In this document: one piece after another, positions 1 through 7,555 of the stretch
How positions within the stretch are numbered: position 1 is the stretch's first letter
How the letters are laid out: every line of letters starts with the position of its first letter
Source of the DNA: an uncultured Chloroflexales bacterium
GTDB taxonomy: Bacteria > Chloroflexota > Chloroflexia > Chloroflexales > Chloroflexaceae
Direction: 5' to 3'
Length of the DNA stretch: 64,000 nucleotides
Assembly: GCA_937902315.1 (NCBI GenBank)
Contig: CALGUG010000056.1
Coordinates: forward strand, 1-64,000
The notes under the pieces: model-generated
Told to the model about the DNA's origin: nothing
The model's database searches: none
The model's input: the letters and a program-made list of their open reading frames with translations, nothing else
Translations under genes and position numbers: made by a program

Positions 1-103
1 GGTTCTCTTTGGCCTTCGGCAGAGCGGAACGTGACTCTTTCCTTTTCCCGGCTTTTCGTTTTTCTGAGCGAAGAGCATGCACGTCTTTAAACGGATTTGG
101 TAT
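1..103. repeat. F2 mobile-type repeat, left end cut by the window
   Basis: The stretch matches the interior and right end of three other F2 copies (9856-9980, 33778-33943, 47338-47453): a CTTCGGCAGAGCGGAA block, a CTTTCC block, then AAACGGATTTGGTAT at the right edge. The left inverted end lies outside the window. It abuts an F1 copy directly. Confidence 0.7.
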
Positions 104-104
104 T

Positions 105-255
105 ATACGAAATCCGCTTGAATTGTCGTATTTTGGGCGGTCTCTCGGCACACAGCTACAACACCCTGCTTACGGGCGAGCTGTTGGTAGCCGTAGGCGG
201 ACGCGCTAGCCGCCCTCTTTGGGGTAGAGACCAAGCCGCTAGAAAGCGAGTTAAG
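105..255 (+). repeat. F1 intergenic repeat, right end missing
   Basis: Starts with ATACGAAATCCGCTTGAA, the terminal inverted repeat type, and carries the F1 core GTAGCCGTAGGCGGACGCG at 187-205, followed by AGAGACCAAGCCGC. Its reverse complement reads like the complete copy at 30617-30783. The expected right end (CGGATTTGGTAT) is absent because the 3' end of the neighbouring gene begins here. Confidence 0.75.
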
Positions 256-260
256 GCATA

Positions 261-980
261 CTAGGCCCGAATGTTTTTGACCACTTCAATGCCGTTTAAG
301 GCCATATGATGTAGAAAGAGCACATGGTGAAGATCAGCATCGTGAGCTTTGATACCCAACTGACGCGCCACTTCGACCGGAGTATCGAAGGTTTCGACCA
401 AAGCCGCAGGAACGATCACTCGACGAGCGATATTGAGGGCATTGGCCTCCATGCGCAGGTGCATAGCAGCGCTGTAAATGCAGAGGTCGCTGCAGTCACC
501 CACTAAAACAAAGCTATCGATCTGCGGATGCTCAGCCAGCCAAGCCGAGAAGGTGGTATTGAGATGCGAGCTGAGTGAGCCTTTGGGAATGGTTACTACC
601 TGATCATAAAAGGGCAAAGCCTTCAGGGCGTCGACCGCTTCGCTTTCGGAGGTGCCAGCGACACAGTGGGGCGGAAAGGCCGCGAATTCGGGCGAATCGG
701 CGGGGTGGGTATCTTGGGTGAAGACGAAATGGCGCGCGCCAGCGTCGTAGGCCTGGCGCAAAAGCGCGGCGATCGGCTCGCTCAATGCGTTAACGCGTGG
801 GCTAGCCAAAGGGCCTTCACAACAAAAGCCGTTCACCATATCGACGCTTAAAAACAACACACGCTCTGGCTTCTGACCCAGCAATTCCGCCAAGGAGATA
901 TCGCTCAGTTCGGCATACCAAGCGTCCAAATAGTCAAGAAACGGCTGACTACGTAGGGCTAAAGATCGCAGTTCGGTCAT
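261..980 (-). CDS. Isochorismatase-family cysteine hydrolase (nicotinamidase-like)
   Basis: A soluble 239-residue hydrolase of the isochorismatase superfamily, whose members hydrolyse amides such as nicotinamide through a Cys-Asp-Lys triad. The triad is visible: Asp47 in SVDMVNGFC, Lys133 in IPKGSLSSH and Cys167 in GDCSDLCIYSAA. The QDTHP stretch near residue 89 fits the loop that carries metal or substrate contacts in nicotinamidases. I chose the ATG at 978-980 because GAGGAG lies 8 nt upstream; the GTG nine bases further out is inside that ribosome-binding site. The gene stands alone and ends against an F1 repeat. Nicotinamide is the likeliest substrate, but the exact amide cannot be told from sequence. 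Confidence 0.8.
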   Translation of the reverse strand: MTELRSLALRSQPFLDYLDAWYAELSDISLAELLGQKPERVLFLSVDMVNGFCCEGPLASPRVNALSEPIAALLRQAYDAGARHFVFTQDTHPADSPEFAAFPPHCVAGTSESEAVDALKALPFYDQVVTIPKGSLSSHLNTTFSAWLAEHPQIDSFVLVGDCSDLCIYSAAMHLRMEANALNIARRVIVPAALVETFDTPVEVARQLGIKAHDADLHHVLFLHHMALNGIEVVKNIRA

Positions 981-1105
981 GGTCTGCACTCCTCAAGAAT
1001 AATTAGTGTTATTTTCACACTATACTAGTCAGAAGTGCTTCTGTCAAGTGACGATCGTCATCTTCCGATATGCACTCTGCAGCTTAAGGCTCAAGCGCGA
1101 GGTGT

Positions 1106-1537
1106 TTAGGAGGATGTATCATCGGAGGAACGGCGAAAATCTGGCTCGGGGCGAGGTTGGTTAGGGTCAGGGCGTTTAGAGGCTTCGATGATCTGTTGAA
1201 GGTAGTGTTGCCAATGAGCTTGGTTGGCGCGCGTAATGGCACGAACCCGTGCGATATCGCCGCTCTCGCCCGCCTCGTAGGCTTGGGCCAGCGACTCTTG
1301 GAAGGTGCGAGCGAGATCGGCCACGGCTTTGCGTAATTCAGAAGTGATATTCCGTTGACGCTCGAGTTCGTTACGCAGCCAACTATTCAGCCGACGTTGT
1401 ACTTCAAGTTCCTCCGCCAGATCTTCTTGTTCAGACATAGTTTTGCTCGTACTCTCAACGAGGTCTAGCGCTGCGGCAGCCGAAAGAGAAGAGAGGCTGT
1501 TGAGCTGCCGCAGACTTCGACCCAAATCGATTACCAA
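1106..1537 (-). CDS. Small coiled-coil protein downstream of oleA
   Basis: I do not recognise the family. The 143-residue product is highly charged, with heptad-like leucines and many Glu, Arg and Gln residues from about residue 34 to 120, and a proline/serine-rich tail. It has no signal peptide or membrane segment. The reading frame overlaps the end of oleA by 7 bp if the TTG at 1537 is used, which would couple the two genes. An ATG at 1438 would give a 110-residue form that starts just before the coiled coil; neither start has a strong ribosome-binding site. Its place directly behind oleA suggests a role linked to olefin synthesis, perhaps in holding the Ole proteins together, but that is inference. 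Confidence 0.6.
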   Translation of the reverse strand: MVIDLGRSLRQLNSLSSLSAAAALDLVESTSKTMSEQEDLAEELEVQRRLNSWLRNELERQRNITSELRKAVADLARTFQESLAQAYEAGESGDIARVRAITRANQAHWQHYLQQIIEASKRPDPNQPRPEPDFRRSSDDTSS

Positions 1538-2550
1538 GTAACACTGACAAGACAGCAGTTAATACCGCTACCAACACCGATCAAGGCCACATGCGAGCCG
1601 TCTTTAAGACGACCCTGCTCGGCGGCCTGCGCCAAGCTGATCGGCATTGCGGCCGGGCCGATATTGCCAAGCACAGGGAAGTTCAAAAAGAACTTCTCGG
1701 GAGTTGCACCGATCGCCTTGACAACAGCGGCGACGTGACGCGAGCCGACCTGGTGAGGCGCATAGAGATCGATTTTTTCATCGCTCCAGTTGGGCAGCTT
1801 CTCGCGGGCGATCTCCCAAGCTTGCGAAACCACATCGACACCCGCCAAGAGCAGCGCGCTAGCATCGGTGATCATCTCGTCGCCCTTGCCCAAACAGAGG
1901 CGATTGTATTTCGTGGCAGCCACATTGACCATACCGTTTATACGGTGGGTCGTGCGCGAGAACTTTTTGTGGGTCAACACCATCGCAACCGCGCCAGAGC
2001 CAAGCGTCAAGGTTGCAAAGTTATCGCGGAAGGTCTGCATCGTGGTTTCAGGGTTCTGCAAACGGCGTATCGTACCCTCAACGGCATGACGTGCGCTTTC
2101 TGCATTAACAATGATGCCATAGTCGATCTGACCGGTCTCGATCATCATACCAACCACGTGCATACCGTTAACAAAGCCCAAACAGGCGTTTCCGATATCG
2201 TAGTTCATACAGTGCGAACCCAGACCAAGGTTACCGTGTACCAAACAGGCGGTCGACGGCTCCTCATAGTCGCGGCTCACAGATGTGTTGACCAAAATAC
2301 CTAAACGCTCTGGTTCGATGCCAGCTTCCTCGATCGCCTTGCGAGCAGCAAGTGTTGCAGCTTCGCTCGGCTGAACACCCGGATCCCAGAAACGGCGCTC
2401 TTTGATACCTGCAAGATAGTTGATTCGCCCTAATGGGATCCGAAGACGCTTCATGGTCTCGTCGATTTGCCGCTCCAATTCTTCAGAAGTAACAACGTGG
2501 GGAGGCAATACATACGATACCGACTCGATAGCAACATTTTCAAAGATCAC
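1531..2550 (-). CDS. oleA: OleA, thiolase-fold acyl-CoA condensing enzyme
   Basis: OleA joins two fatty acyl-CoA chains head to head by a non-decarboxylative Claisen condensation, giving a 2-alkyl-3-keto acid that OleD, OleC and OleB turn into a long-chain alkene. The 339-residue length fits the family. The thiolase/KAS III catalytic residues are Cys123 (IGNACLGF), His266 (APHQVG) and Asn296 (LGNIGPAAMP). A glutamate at 96 or 97 in DYEEPSTA matches the OleA-specific glutamate that reaches the partner's active site. The start is GTG at 2550, with AAGGAG 5 nt upstream. It lies downstream of oleB-oleC-oleD but behind a 245-bp gap with operator-like repeats, so it probably has its own promoter. 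The other three ole genes alongside rule out plain FabH. Confidence 0.88.
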   Translation of the reverse strand: MIFENVAIESVSYVLPPHVVTSEELERQIDETMKRLRIPLGRINYLAGIKERRFWDPGVQPSEAATLAARKAIEEAGIEPERLGILVNTSVSRDYEEPSTACLVHGNLGLGSHCMNYDIGNACLGFVNGMHVVGMMIETGQIDYGIIVNAESARHAVEGTIRRLQNPETTMQTFRDNFATLTLGSGAVAMVLTHKKFSRTTHRINGMVNVAATKYNRLCLGKGDEMITDASALLLAGVDVVSQAWEIAREKLPNWSDEKIDLYAPHQVGSRHVAAVVKAIGATPEKFFLNFPVLGNIGPAAMPISLAQAAEQGRLKDGSHVALIGVGSGINCCLVSVTW

Positions 2551-2610
2551 ATGCGCTCCTTACATCACTAGATGCTTGACAATTCTTCTACTTTACCACA
2601 TATTTCTGCA

Positions 2611-2732
2611 TTTTGACACATCAAAAGCAAAATTTCTGAAATAAAGAGCGCATTTTATAACGCAAGGCGTCATATTTTCACGTTTTTAGCTTTTTTCATA
2701 GAAAAAAGCGTTTTAACGCAAAGCGTCATATT
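2611..2732 (-). promoter_or_regulatory. Operator-like repeats upstream of oleA
   Basis: The AT-rich gap before oleA holds two near-identical direct repeats, AACGCAAGGCGTCATATT (2659-2676) and AACGCAAAGCGTCATATT (2715-2732), 56 bp apart, and a palindrome TTTTGACACATCAAAA (2611-2626) nearer the gene. The second direct repeat overlaps GCGTTTTAACGC, itself a palindrome. Paired sites of this sort usually bind a dimeric regulator, possibly of the TetR or FadR type that controls lipid genes. The regulator is not in the window. Confidence 0.5.
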
Positions 2733-2795
2733 GTCATTCAAATGAGAATATTATCTATCTTTCAACTACAAATGATTCCATTCCTCACAGTAAAA

Positions 2796-3782
2796 TTAAT
2801 GCTCTGATTGCCAAGCTGCAACCAAACGCTGCAAGCCTTCCTCGGTCGAAATGCGCGGGCCATAGCCGAAATCGCGCTGAGCCGCAGAATGGTCGAACCA
2901 ATGCGAATGTGTCATCTGCATCACCATGAGACGGGTGAGCAACGGCTCGCCTTGCAAGTTGAAAGCGCCATGCAGCGTCTCTAGAACGCCTGCTGCTGCA
3001 TAAGCAAGTTTAGCGTTGATCTTGCGACGCGGCGGCTCGACACCCAAACGGCGCAGTACCTCACTCACGAAGTCCCAAAGTACGACTGGCTGCTCTTGGC
3101 CGATAAAGTAGGCCTTGCCATTGACAGGCGAACCTTCGCACAGAGCATCGGCAGCCAGAATGTGGGCGTCAGCGACATTTTCGACATAGGTTACGTCAAC
3201 CTTATTCGTGCCATCACCGATCTGCGGAAGGCGACCCGCTTTGGCACGCTCGACCAGACGCGGAATAATGTGGGGATCGCGCGGCCCCCAGATCAGATGC
3301 GGGCGGATCGCAACCGTGAGAATATCGCCATGGCTCAAAACATGGCGCTCGGCCATGGCCTTGGTGTGAGGGTAGGGCGCGAGATAGCGCTCGGGATAGG
3401 GTGTCGACTCGTCAGCACCTTCCAGATCGTGCTTGCCGATCGCGACCGAAGGCGACGAGGTGTAGATAAACTTGGCGACCCCAGCGCGGCGCGCCTGCAA
3501 AAGAATATGTTGGGTGGCGACCACATTATTGCGAAAGTAGTCTTCCCAAGTACCCCACAGCCCGGCTTTGGCCGCTACGTGAAAGACAGCGTCACAGCCT
3601 TTGAGGGCTTCATCGCAGGGCTGCTCTGAAGCAAGATCGATTTGAAAGCAGCGCGCTCCCAAAGCTTCCAGTTCGGGGTAGGGGCGACGCCCGATTACAT
3701 GCACCTCGTCGCCACGCGCCAAAAGCTGCTCGACGATATAACGGCCCACAAAGCCATTACCACCAGTTACAACTGCTCGCAT
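2796..3782 (-). CDS. oleD: OleD, NADP-dependent 2-alkyl-3-keto acid reductase
   Basis: OleD reduces the OleA product to a 2-alkyl-3-hydroxy acid. The protein is an extended short-chain dehydrogenase of 328 residues with the nucleotide motif GGNGFVG at 7-13, a TSSPSV segment at 108-113 and the catalytic Tyr137-x3-Lys141 pair (APYPHTK). The ATG at 3782 follows GGAGAA by a short spacer. It starts 18 bp after oleC ends, in the same direction, so oleB-oleC-oleD form one transcript. Family members that act on sterols (3-beta-HSD type) look alike, and the call rests on the cluster. Confidence 0.87.
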   Translation of the reverse strand: MRAVVTGGNGFVGRYIVEQLLARGDEVHVIGRRPYPELEALGARCFQIDLASEQPCDEALKGCDAVFHVAAKAGLWGTWEDYFRNNVVATQHILLQARRAGVAKFIYTSSPSVAIGKHDLEGADESTPYPERYLAPYPHTKAMAERHVLSHGDILTVAIRPHLIWGPRDPHIIPRLVERAKAGRLPQIGDGTNKVDVTYVENVADAHILAADALCEGSPVNGKAYFIGQEQPVVLWDFVSEVLRRLGVEPPRRKINAKLAYAAAGVLETLHGAFNLQGEPLLTRLMVMQMTHSHWFDHSAAQRDFGYGPRISTEEGLQRLVAAWQSEH

Positions 3783-3800
3783 AAATTCTCCACAAAGCTG

Positions 3801-5471
3801 CTAGCGCGACTTCAACTGCTCGCTCGCCCACAGCGCCAGTTTTTCGCGAAAAATCTTGGCGTTATGGCGGATATCGACCGGGAAGGAAGAATGGAAGAGA
3901 AAAGTTTGTAAGGGGTGTGTCATAGCGAACTGAGCGCCCAAGGCTTTCAGTTCGGCGATAAACTCGGCCTTGGAACGCTCGTCGCGCGGGAATGCGCCCG
4001 CCTCCGGCTCGATCACCATCACCGCCTCGGTCGCGCCGTTGCGCGTTACGCCCACTAGAGCCGAGCGGAAAACGCGCGGATGCTGATTGAAGACCAGTTC
4101 GCACGGTTCGGTATAAAAGGTCGTATCGGCCGTAACAACACGATGACTTTTGCGGCCATAAAACCAGAGGTAGCCCTCTTCGTCGAGATAGCCAAGATCG
4201 CCCATGCGGTGCCAGAGCCGATCGTGGTCGGCGATCTTGGCCAAACGAGTCGACTCGGGGCGGTTGAAGTAGGCTTGGGTCACCACCGGGCCTTTCACCA
4301 CGATCTCGCCGACCTCTCCGGCGGGCAAGGCCAAGCTATCGTCCCAGCGCTCGATAGGTTCATCGCTGATCGGAATGATCTTGAGTGTCACTTGAGGAAT
4401 CGGTTTTCCGACACAGGTTCCGGCGATCGGCTCGCGCTTACGGGCCAACACCTCACGCCCTGAAATCGAGGTGATCGGCAGGGCCTCAGTCGCGCCATAA
4501 GGTGTGTAGGTGTTGCCCTCAGATGAAAGGATCTGCTCGAAACGCTCGTGCAGGTAAGGCGGAACGGGCGCACCTGCCATCAGAATACGGCGCAGACTGG
4601 GTAGCTTGACCTGATTGTCGAGGCAGTAGCGCGAGACTCGATTCCAGATCGCGGGCGAACCAAAGGAATAGCTCACATTCCAATCGTGAATGATCTCGAC
4701 GATCTTGCGCGGATCGACCGCAGCCGGCTTGGTGGCATCCATATCGGGGATGGCCGAAGTAGTGCCGAGCGCGATGTTGAAGAGCGCAAAGAGTGGGAAG
4801 GCGGGCATATCCACTTCATCGGGCTGCACACCGTACAGATCGCGTAAGATCTCGATCTGGGCTTGAAAGATACCGTGGGTATAGATCACACCCTTAGGTA
4901 CGCCTGTGCTGCCAGTTGTAAAGGCGATGGCCGCCATCGCATCGCGGGTGGTTGGCGCGATCGGAAAGGGTTCGCTGCCCGCTTTGCGCAGGCTCTCTAA
5001 GGTTGGGCCGCCACCATACCAGCGTTTGGCGACCGTTACGCTACGCTTGATCGAGCGGAACGACTTCCAAAAAATCAAGCGCGCAAACTGGGCTAAGGGA
5101 ATGCCGACCATGGCCTCGGGCTGACACTCTTCGATACAGATCGCCAGATTGCGTCTGCCCATGCCCGGATCGATCAAGATCGGAATGCAGCCGATTTTAA
5201 ACAGGGCGAAGGCAAGACAAAGTAGCTCCAAACCCGGACGCACCATTAAGAGCACACGCTGGCTGGCAGTGAATCCATACTCGGCCAAGCCGCGCGCATA
5301 CTCATCGCACAGTCTATCGAGTTCGGCATAAGTCAAAGTGTTATAAATAGTTTTGCCGTTTGAGTCGCGGCCAGCGCCCACCGCTACAGCGACCCGTTGA
5401 GGAGCACGTTGGGCCATCAAAGGCAAAAAGTGTGCGATATTGTTGGTAGTAGACGAGTTCTCGAGAGACAT
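3801..5471 (-). CDS. oleC: OleC, ATP-dependent beta-lactone synthetase
   Basis: OleC belongs to the ANL superfamily (acyl-CoA synthetases, luciferases) and closes the 2-alkyl-3-hydroxy acid into a beta-lactone through an acyl-adenylate. The phosphate-binding loop FTTGSTGVPKG is at 184-194, YGATEALP marks the adenylate-binding turn, and MGDLGYLDEEGYLWFYGR carries the hinge region. The length of 556 residues fits OleC. The ATG lies 3 nt after the oleB stop codon (TGAGCTATG), so the two are translationally coupled. Without the neighbours it would be called a generic AMP-dependent ligase. Confidence 0.88.
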   Translation of the reverse strand: MSLENSSTTNNIAHFLPLMAQRAPQRVAVAVGAGRDSNGKTIYNTLTYAELDRLCDEYARGLAEYGFTASQRVLLMVRPGLELLCLAFALFKIGCIPILIDPGMGRRNLAICIEECQPEAMVGIPLAQFARLIFWKSFRSIKRSVTVAKRWYGGGPTLESLRKAGSEPFPIAPTTRDAMAAIAFTTGSTGVPKGVIYTHGIFQAQIEILRDLYGVQPDEVDMPAFPLFALFNIALGTTSAIPDMDATKPAAVDPRKIVEIIHDWNVSYSFGSPAIWNRVSRYCLDNQVKLPSLRRILMAGAPVPPYLHERFEQILSSEGNTYTPYGATEALPITSISGREVLARKREPIAGTCVGKPIPQVTLKIIPISDEPIERWDDSLALPAGEVGEIVVKGPVVTQAYFNRPESTRLAKIADHDRLWHRMGDLGYLDEEGYLWFYGRKSHRVVTADTTFYTEPCELVFNQHPRVFRSALVGVTRNGATEAVMVIEPEAGAFPRDERSKAEFIAELKALGAQFAMTHPLQTFLFHSSFPVDIRHNAKIFREKLALWASEQLKSR

Positions 5472-5474
5472 AGC

Positions 5475-6368
5475 TCAGCATCCATAGGTCAAAAAGTGGC
5501 GAACGGCTGGCACACAATACTCGTGAGCGTCTTCCAAAACGTAGTGGCCGGCCGAATCGAGCAGGGTCACATGGGCCTTGGGGAAGCGGCGCATCCAACC
5601 TTCCAAAAAGGTCAGATCGAAACACCAGTCTTTCGCACCCCATAAAATACGCATCGGCGTATCTTGGAAATGATAGAGCTGCTGATCGATGCCATCGACC
5701 ACGGCCCAAGTAGGGTGGCTTGGCTCCATAGGAATGTCTTGGACGAAACGCAGGTTGGCGACCCGATTGCGCCAGTTGTTATAGGGCAGAACAAAGCCCT
5801 TGCGCACTTCGGGCGCCATGGGTCGGGCGACCGCCATATAGGTTGCGCCCAAGGCGAAGCCGTTGAGACCACGAATGATCAGATCGCCAAGCAGGGGCTG
5901 GCGGCACATGTTGATACGGCGCGGCAGATTTTTCGACAAGAAGGCGGCGGTGTTAAAGACCACAAAGCTACGCACCTTGATCTCGCGGCGTATAGCGTAG
6001 CCGAAACCGATCGCTCCGCCCCAGTCGTGCACAATCAGGTCAGCTTCAGTAATACCCAGATGCTGGATCAAGGCGCTGACGTGCTCGATATGTTTCTCAA
6101 GCCGATAGCTGTAGTTTTGTGGTTTAGAAGAGAGGCCACAGCCGATGTGGTCGGGCACGATCACACGGAAGTCACGGCGTAGATCGGCGATCAGACGGCG
6201 GTACATAAATGACCAAGTCGGATTGCCATGCAGCATAATCACCGCCGGGCCGTTCCCTTCATCAACATAGTTGAGGACGCCACCATCAACAGAGAACGAG
6301 TGTTGCGCAAAGGGATAGATGGAACGAATAGGCGTAAGATCAAAACTCTGGGCGCTGGGAGGCGTCAC
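5475..6368 (-). CDS. oleB: OleB, beta-lactone decarboxylase (alpha/beta hydrolase)
   Basis: OleB removes CO2 from the beta-lactone made by OleC, releasing the cis-alkene. It is related to haloalkane dehalogenases, with HGNPTWS at 47-53, the nucleophile Asp115 in VHDWGG, a probable acid in WGAKDWCFD (Asp247 or Asp251) and His275 in DSAGHYV. In some bacteria oleB and oleC are fused; here they are separate. The start is GTG at 6368 with AAGGAG 7 nt upstream. It is the first gene of the oleBCD transcript and diverges from rpsO. Confidence 0.87.
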   Translation of the reverse strand: MTPPSAQSFDLTPIRSIYPFAQHSFSVDGGVLNYVDEGNGPAVIMLHGNPTWSFMYRRLIADLRRDFRVIVPDHIGCGLSSKPQNYSYRLEKHIEHVSALIQHLGITEADLIVHDWGGAIGFGYAIRREIKVRSFVVFNTAAFLSKNLPRRINMCRQPLLGDLIIRGLNGFALGATYMAVARPMAPEVRKGFVLPYNNWRNRVANLRFVQDIPMEPSHPTWAVVDGIDQQLYHFQDTPMRILWGAKDWCFDLTFLEGWMRRFPKAHVTLLDSAGHYVLEDAHEYCVPAVRHFLTYGC

Positions 6369-6502
6369 TCCAAAACTCCTTCTCTATCAAATACAAGCGC
6401 TCAACAGCTAGACAGAGCTACGGCGTGCTTTGAGATTATACGCTCAAAAGGTCGGTTTTCGCTGCTAGCAAGCGCCCTTCATAAGACAGGCAAACTGCCG
6501 AC

Positions 6503-6511
6503 AGTATAGCA
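6503..6511 (-). promoter_or_regulatory. Probable promoter of oleBCD (extended -10)
   Basis: Read on the minus strand, TGCTATACT is an extended -10 box, about 135 bp before the oleB start. No convincing -35 box accompanies it, which is usual for extended -10 promoters. Confidence 0.45.
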
Positions 6512-6625
6512 TAGGACATGAAAAACGTATGGTAGAATAGCAAACGCAGGGCTTTTGTATTACGCGTCGGTTGAAGAGCGAATTAACCACAGAAAAGCGC
6601 AATCGCTTGGTTTAATAGCGCAAAT

Positions 6626-6654
6626 TTGCGACAAAAGGGCAGTTATGGTATACT
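6626..6654 (+). promoter_or_regulatory. Promoter of rpsO
   Basis: TTGCGA (6626-6631) and TATACT (6649-6654) are separated by exactly 17 bp, giving a leader of about 65 nt for rpsO. A second extended -10, TGGTAGAAT, ends at 6538 and could serve as an upstream promoter. Confidence 0.65.
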
Positions 6655-6726
6655 TATTGAGCTTTTATAAGCCAATAACGCCGAGCTGCGCCAAGCTCGT
6701 GCGCGATTCACAAGGAAGGACACTCC

Positions 6727-7014
6727 ATGGCGCTCGATAAAGAAGACAAGACGTCAACAATCTCCGATTACCAGCTTCATGGTAACGACACCGGCTCGCC
6801 GGAAGTTCAAATCGCCCTCTTGAGCGAGCGCATTGCTCAGCTTCAGGAACATCTCAAGGTTCATATCCACGATCACCACTCGCGACGTGGCTTGCTGAAA
6901 CTGGTCGGGCGACGCCGCCGGTTGTTGGCGTACCTGAACGATAAAGATCATGATCGTTATCGTGCAGTTATTGAACGCCTTGGCTTACGTGACCGCTCTG
7001 GTTCGCGTCGGTAA
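6727..7014 (+). CDS. rpsO: Ribosomal protein S15
   Basis: S15 binds 16S rRNA in the platform of the small subunit. The conserved blocks are present: GNDTGSPEVQIALLSERI, LQEHLKVHIHDHHSRRGL and LVGRRRRLLAYLNDKD. The 95-residue length is slightly over the usual 89, from a few extra residues at each end. The ATG is preceded by AAGGAAGGACACTCC. As in many bacteria it sits just before pnp, but a terminator and a long pnp leader separate the two. Confidence 0.97.
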   Translation: MALDKEDKTSTISDYQLHGNDTGSPEVQIALLSERIAQLQEHLKVHIHDHHSRRGLLKLVGRRRRLLAYLNDKDHDRYRAVIERLGLRDRSGSRR

Positions 7015-7043
7015 GGCTTGTTGTTAGGCCTATACATACAATG

Positions 7044-7083
7044 AGGCTCAGCAGGTTCGACCCCGCTGAGCCTTGCTTTGTTC
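7044..7083 (+). terminator. Intrinsic terminator after rpsO
   Basis: AGGCTCAGC (7044-7052) pairs with GCTGAGCCT (7065-7073), with a shorter inner pairing, followed by TGCTTTGTTC. The GGTTCGACCCC in the loop resembles a tRNA T-loop by chance. Confidence 0.8.
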
Positions 7084-7352
7084 AATTGTTTTAATGTCTC
7101 TTTGCTCCACGCTATCGATGCTCGGTTCCCACCAAGCGAGACGTTCCCAAATTCGAGTAGTAGTCGGTAAATCCAATAGATCGTGCTTGAACAAGTTCAC
7201 CTGTAACGAACTTAGAGCCTCTAAGAACATCTTGTATGTATCTAGGCTCCCTAAGCGTACACCAAACTTGCTCAAGCAGATCGCTCGCAATTTGGAACCA
7301 CAATCAAGAGTACACAACTCTTGCGCAAGTGGAGCGAAAATCTGTATCATAG

Positions 7353-7535
7353 ATACAGATGGAGTAAAGCTCTTTACACCATCTGTATACTAGAAACTGG
7401 AACAGGCATGAGGTTGTTCGGAATTGGAGGGTGCGCAATCTCTTCGTCTGGCTTAAGCGGAGTAGCTAGACGGATAGCTTGCTTAGTCTCCAGTACCGAA
7501 CACCTCTGCTGCCGATGTATGAAAGGTCATACATC
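7353..7535 (+). promoter_or_regulatory. Highly structured 5' leader of pnp
   Basis: Three nested or serial stems precede the pnp start. A 36-nt hairpin (7353-7388) has arms ATACAGATGG and CCATCTGTAT plus inner GTAAAG/CTTTAC, broken only by one A-A mismatch. A long-range stem joins GTTCGG and TGGAG (7416-7429) to CTCCA and CCGAAC (7488-7501), enclosing CGTCT (7445-7449) and AGACG (7468-7472). A third hairpin, GATGTATGA/TCATACATC (7514-7535), ends 4 nt before the ribosome-binding site. Leaders of pnp are known sites of RNase III and PNPase autocontrol in Escherichia coli; the same role here is inferred from structure. Confidence 0.65.
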
Positions 7536-7555
7536 TCGCAAGGAAAGTGAAAAGC

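Noticed and set aside
7052..7064. A tRNA T-loop-like GGTTCGACC
   Set aside because: It lies in the loop of the rpsO terminator; no acceptor, D or anticodon arms can be drawn around it.
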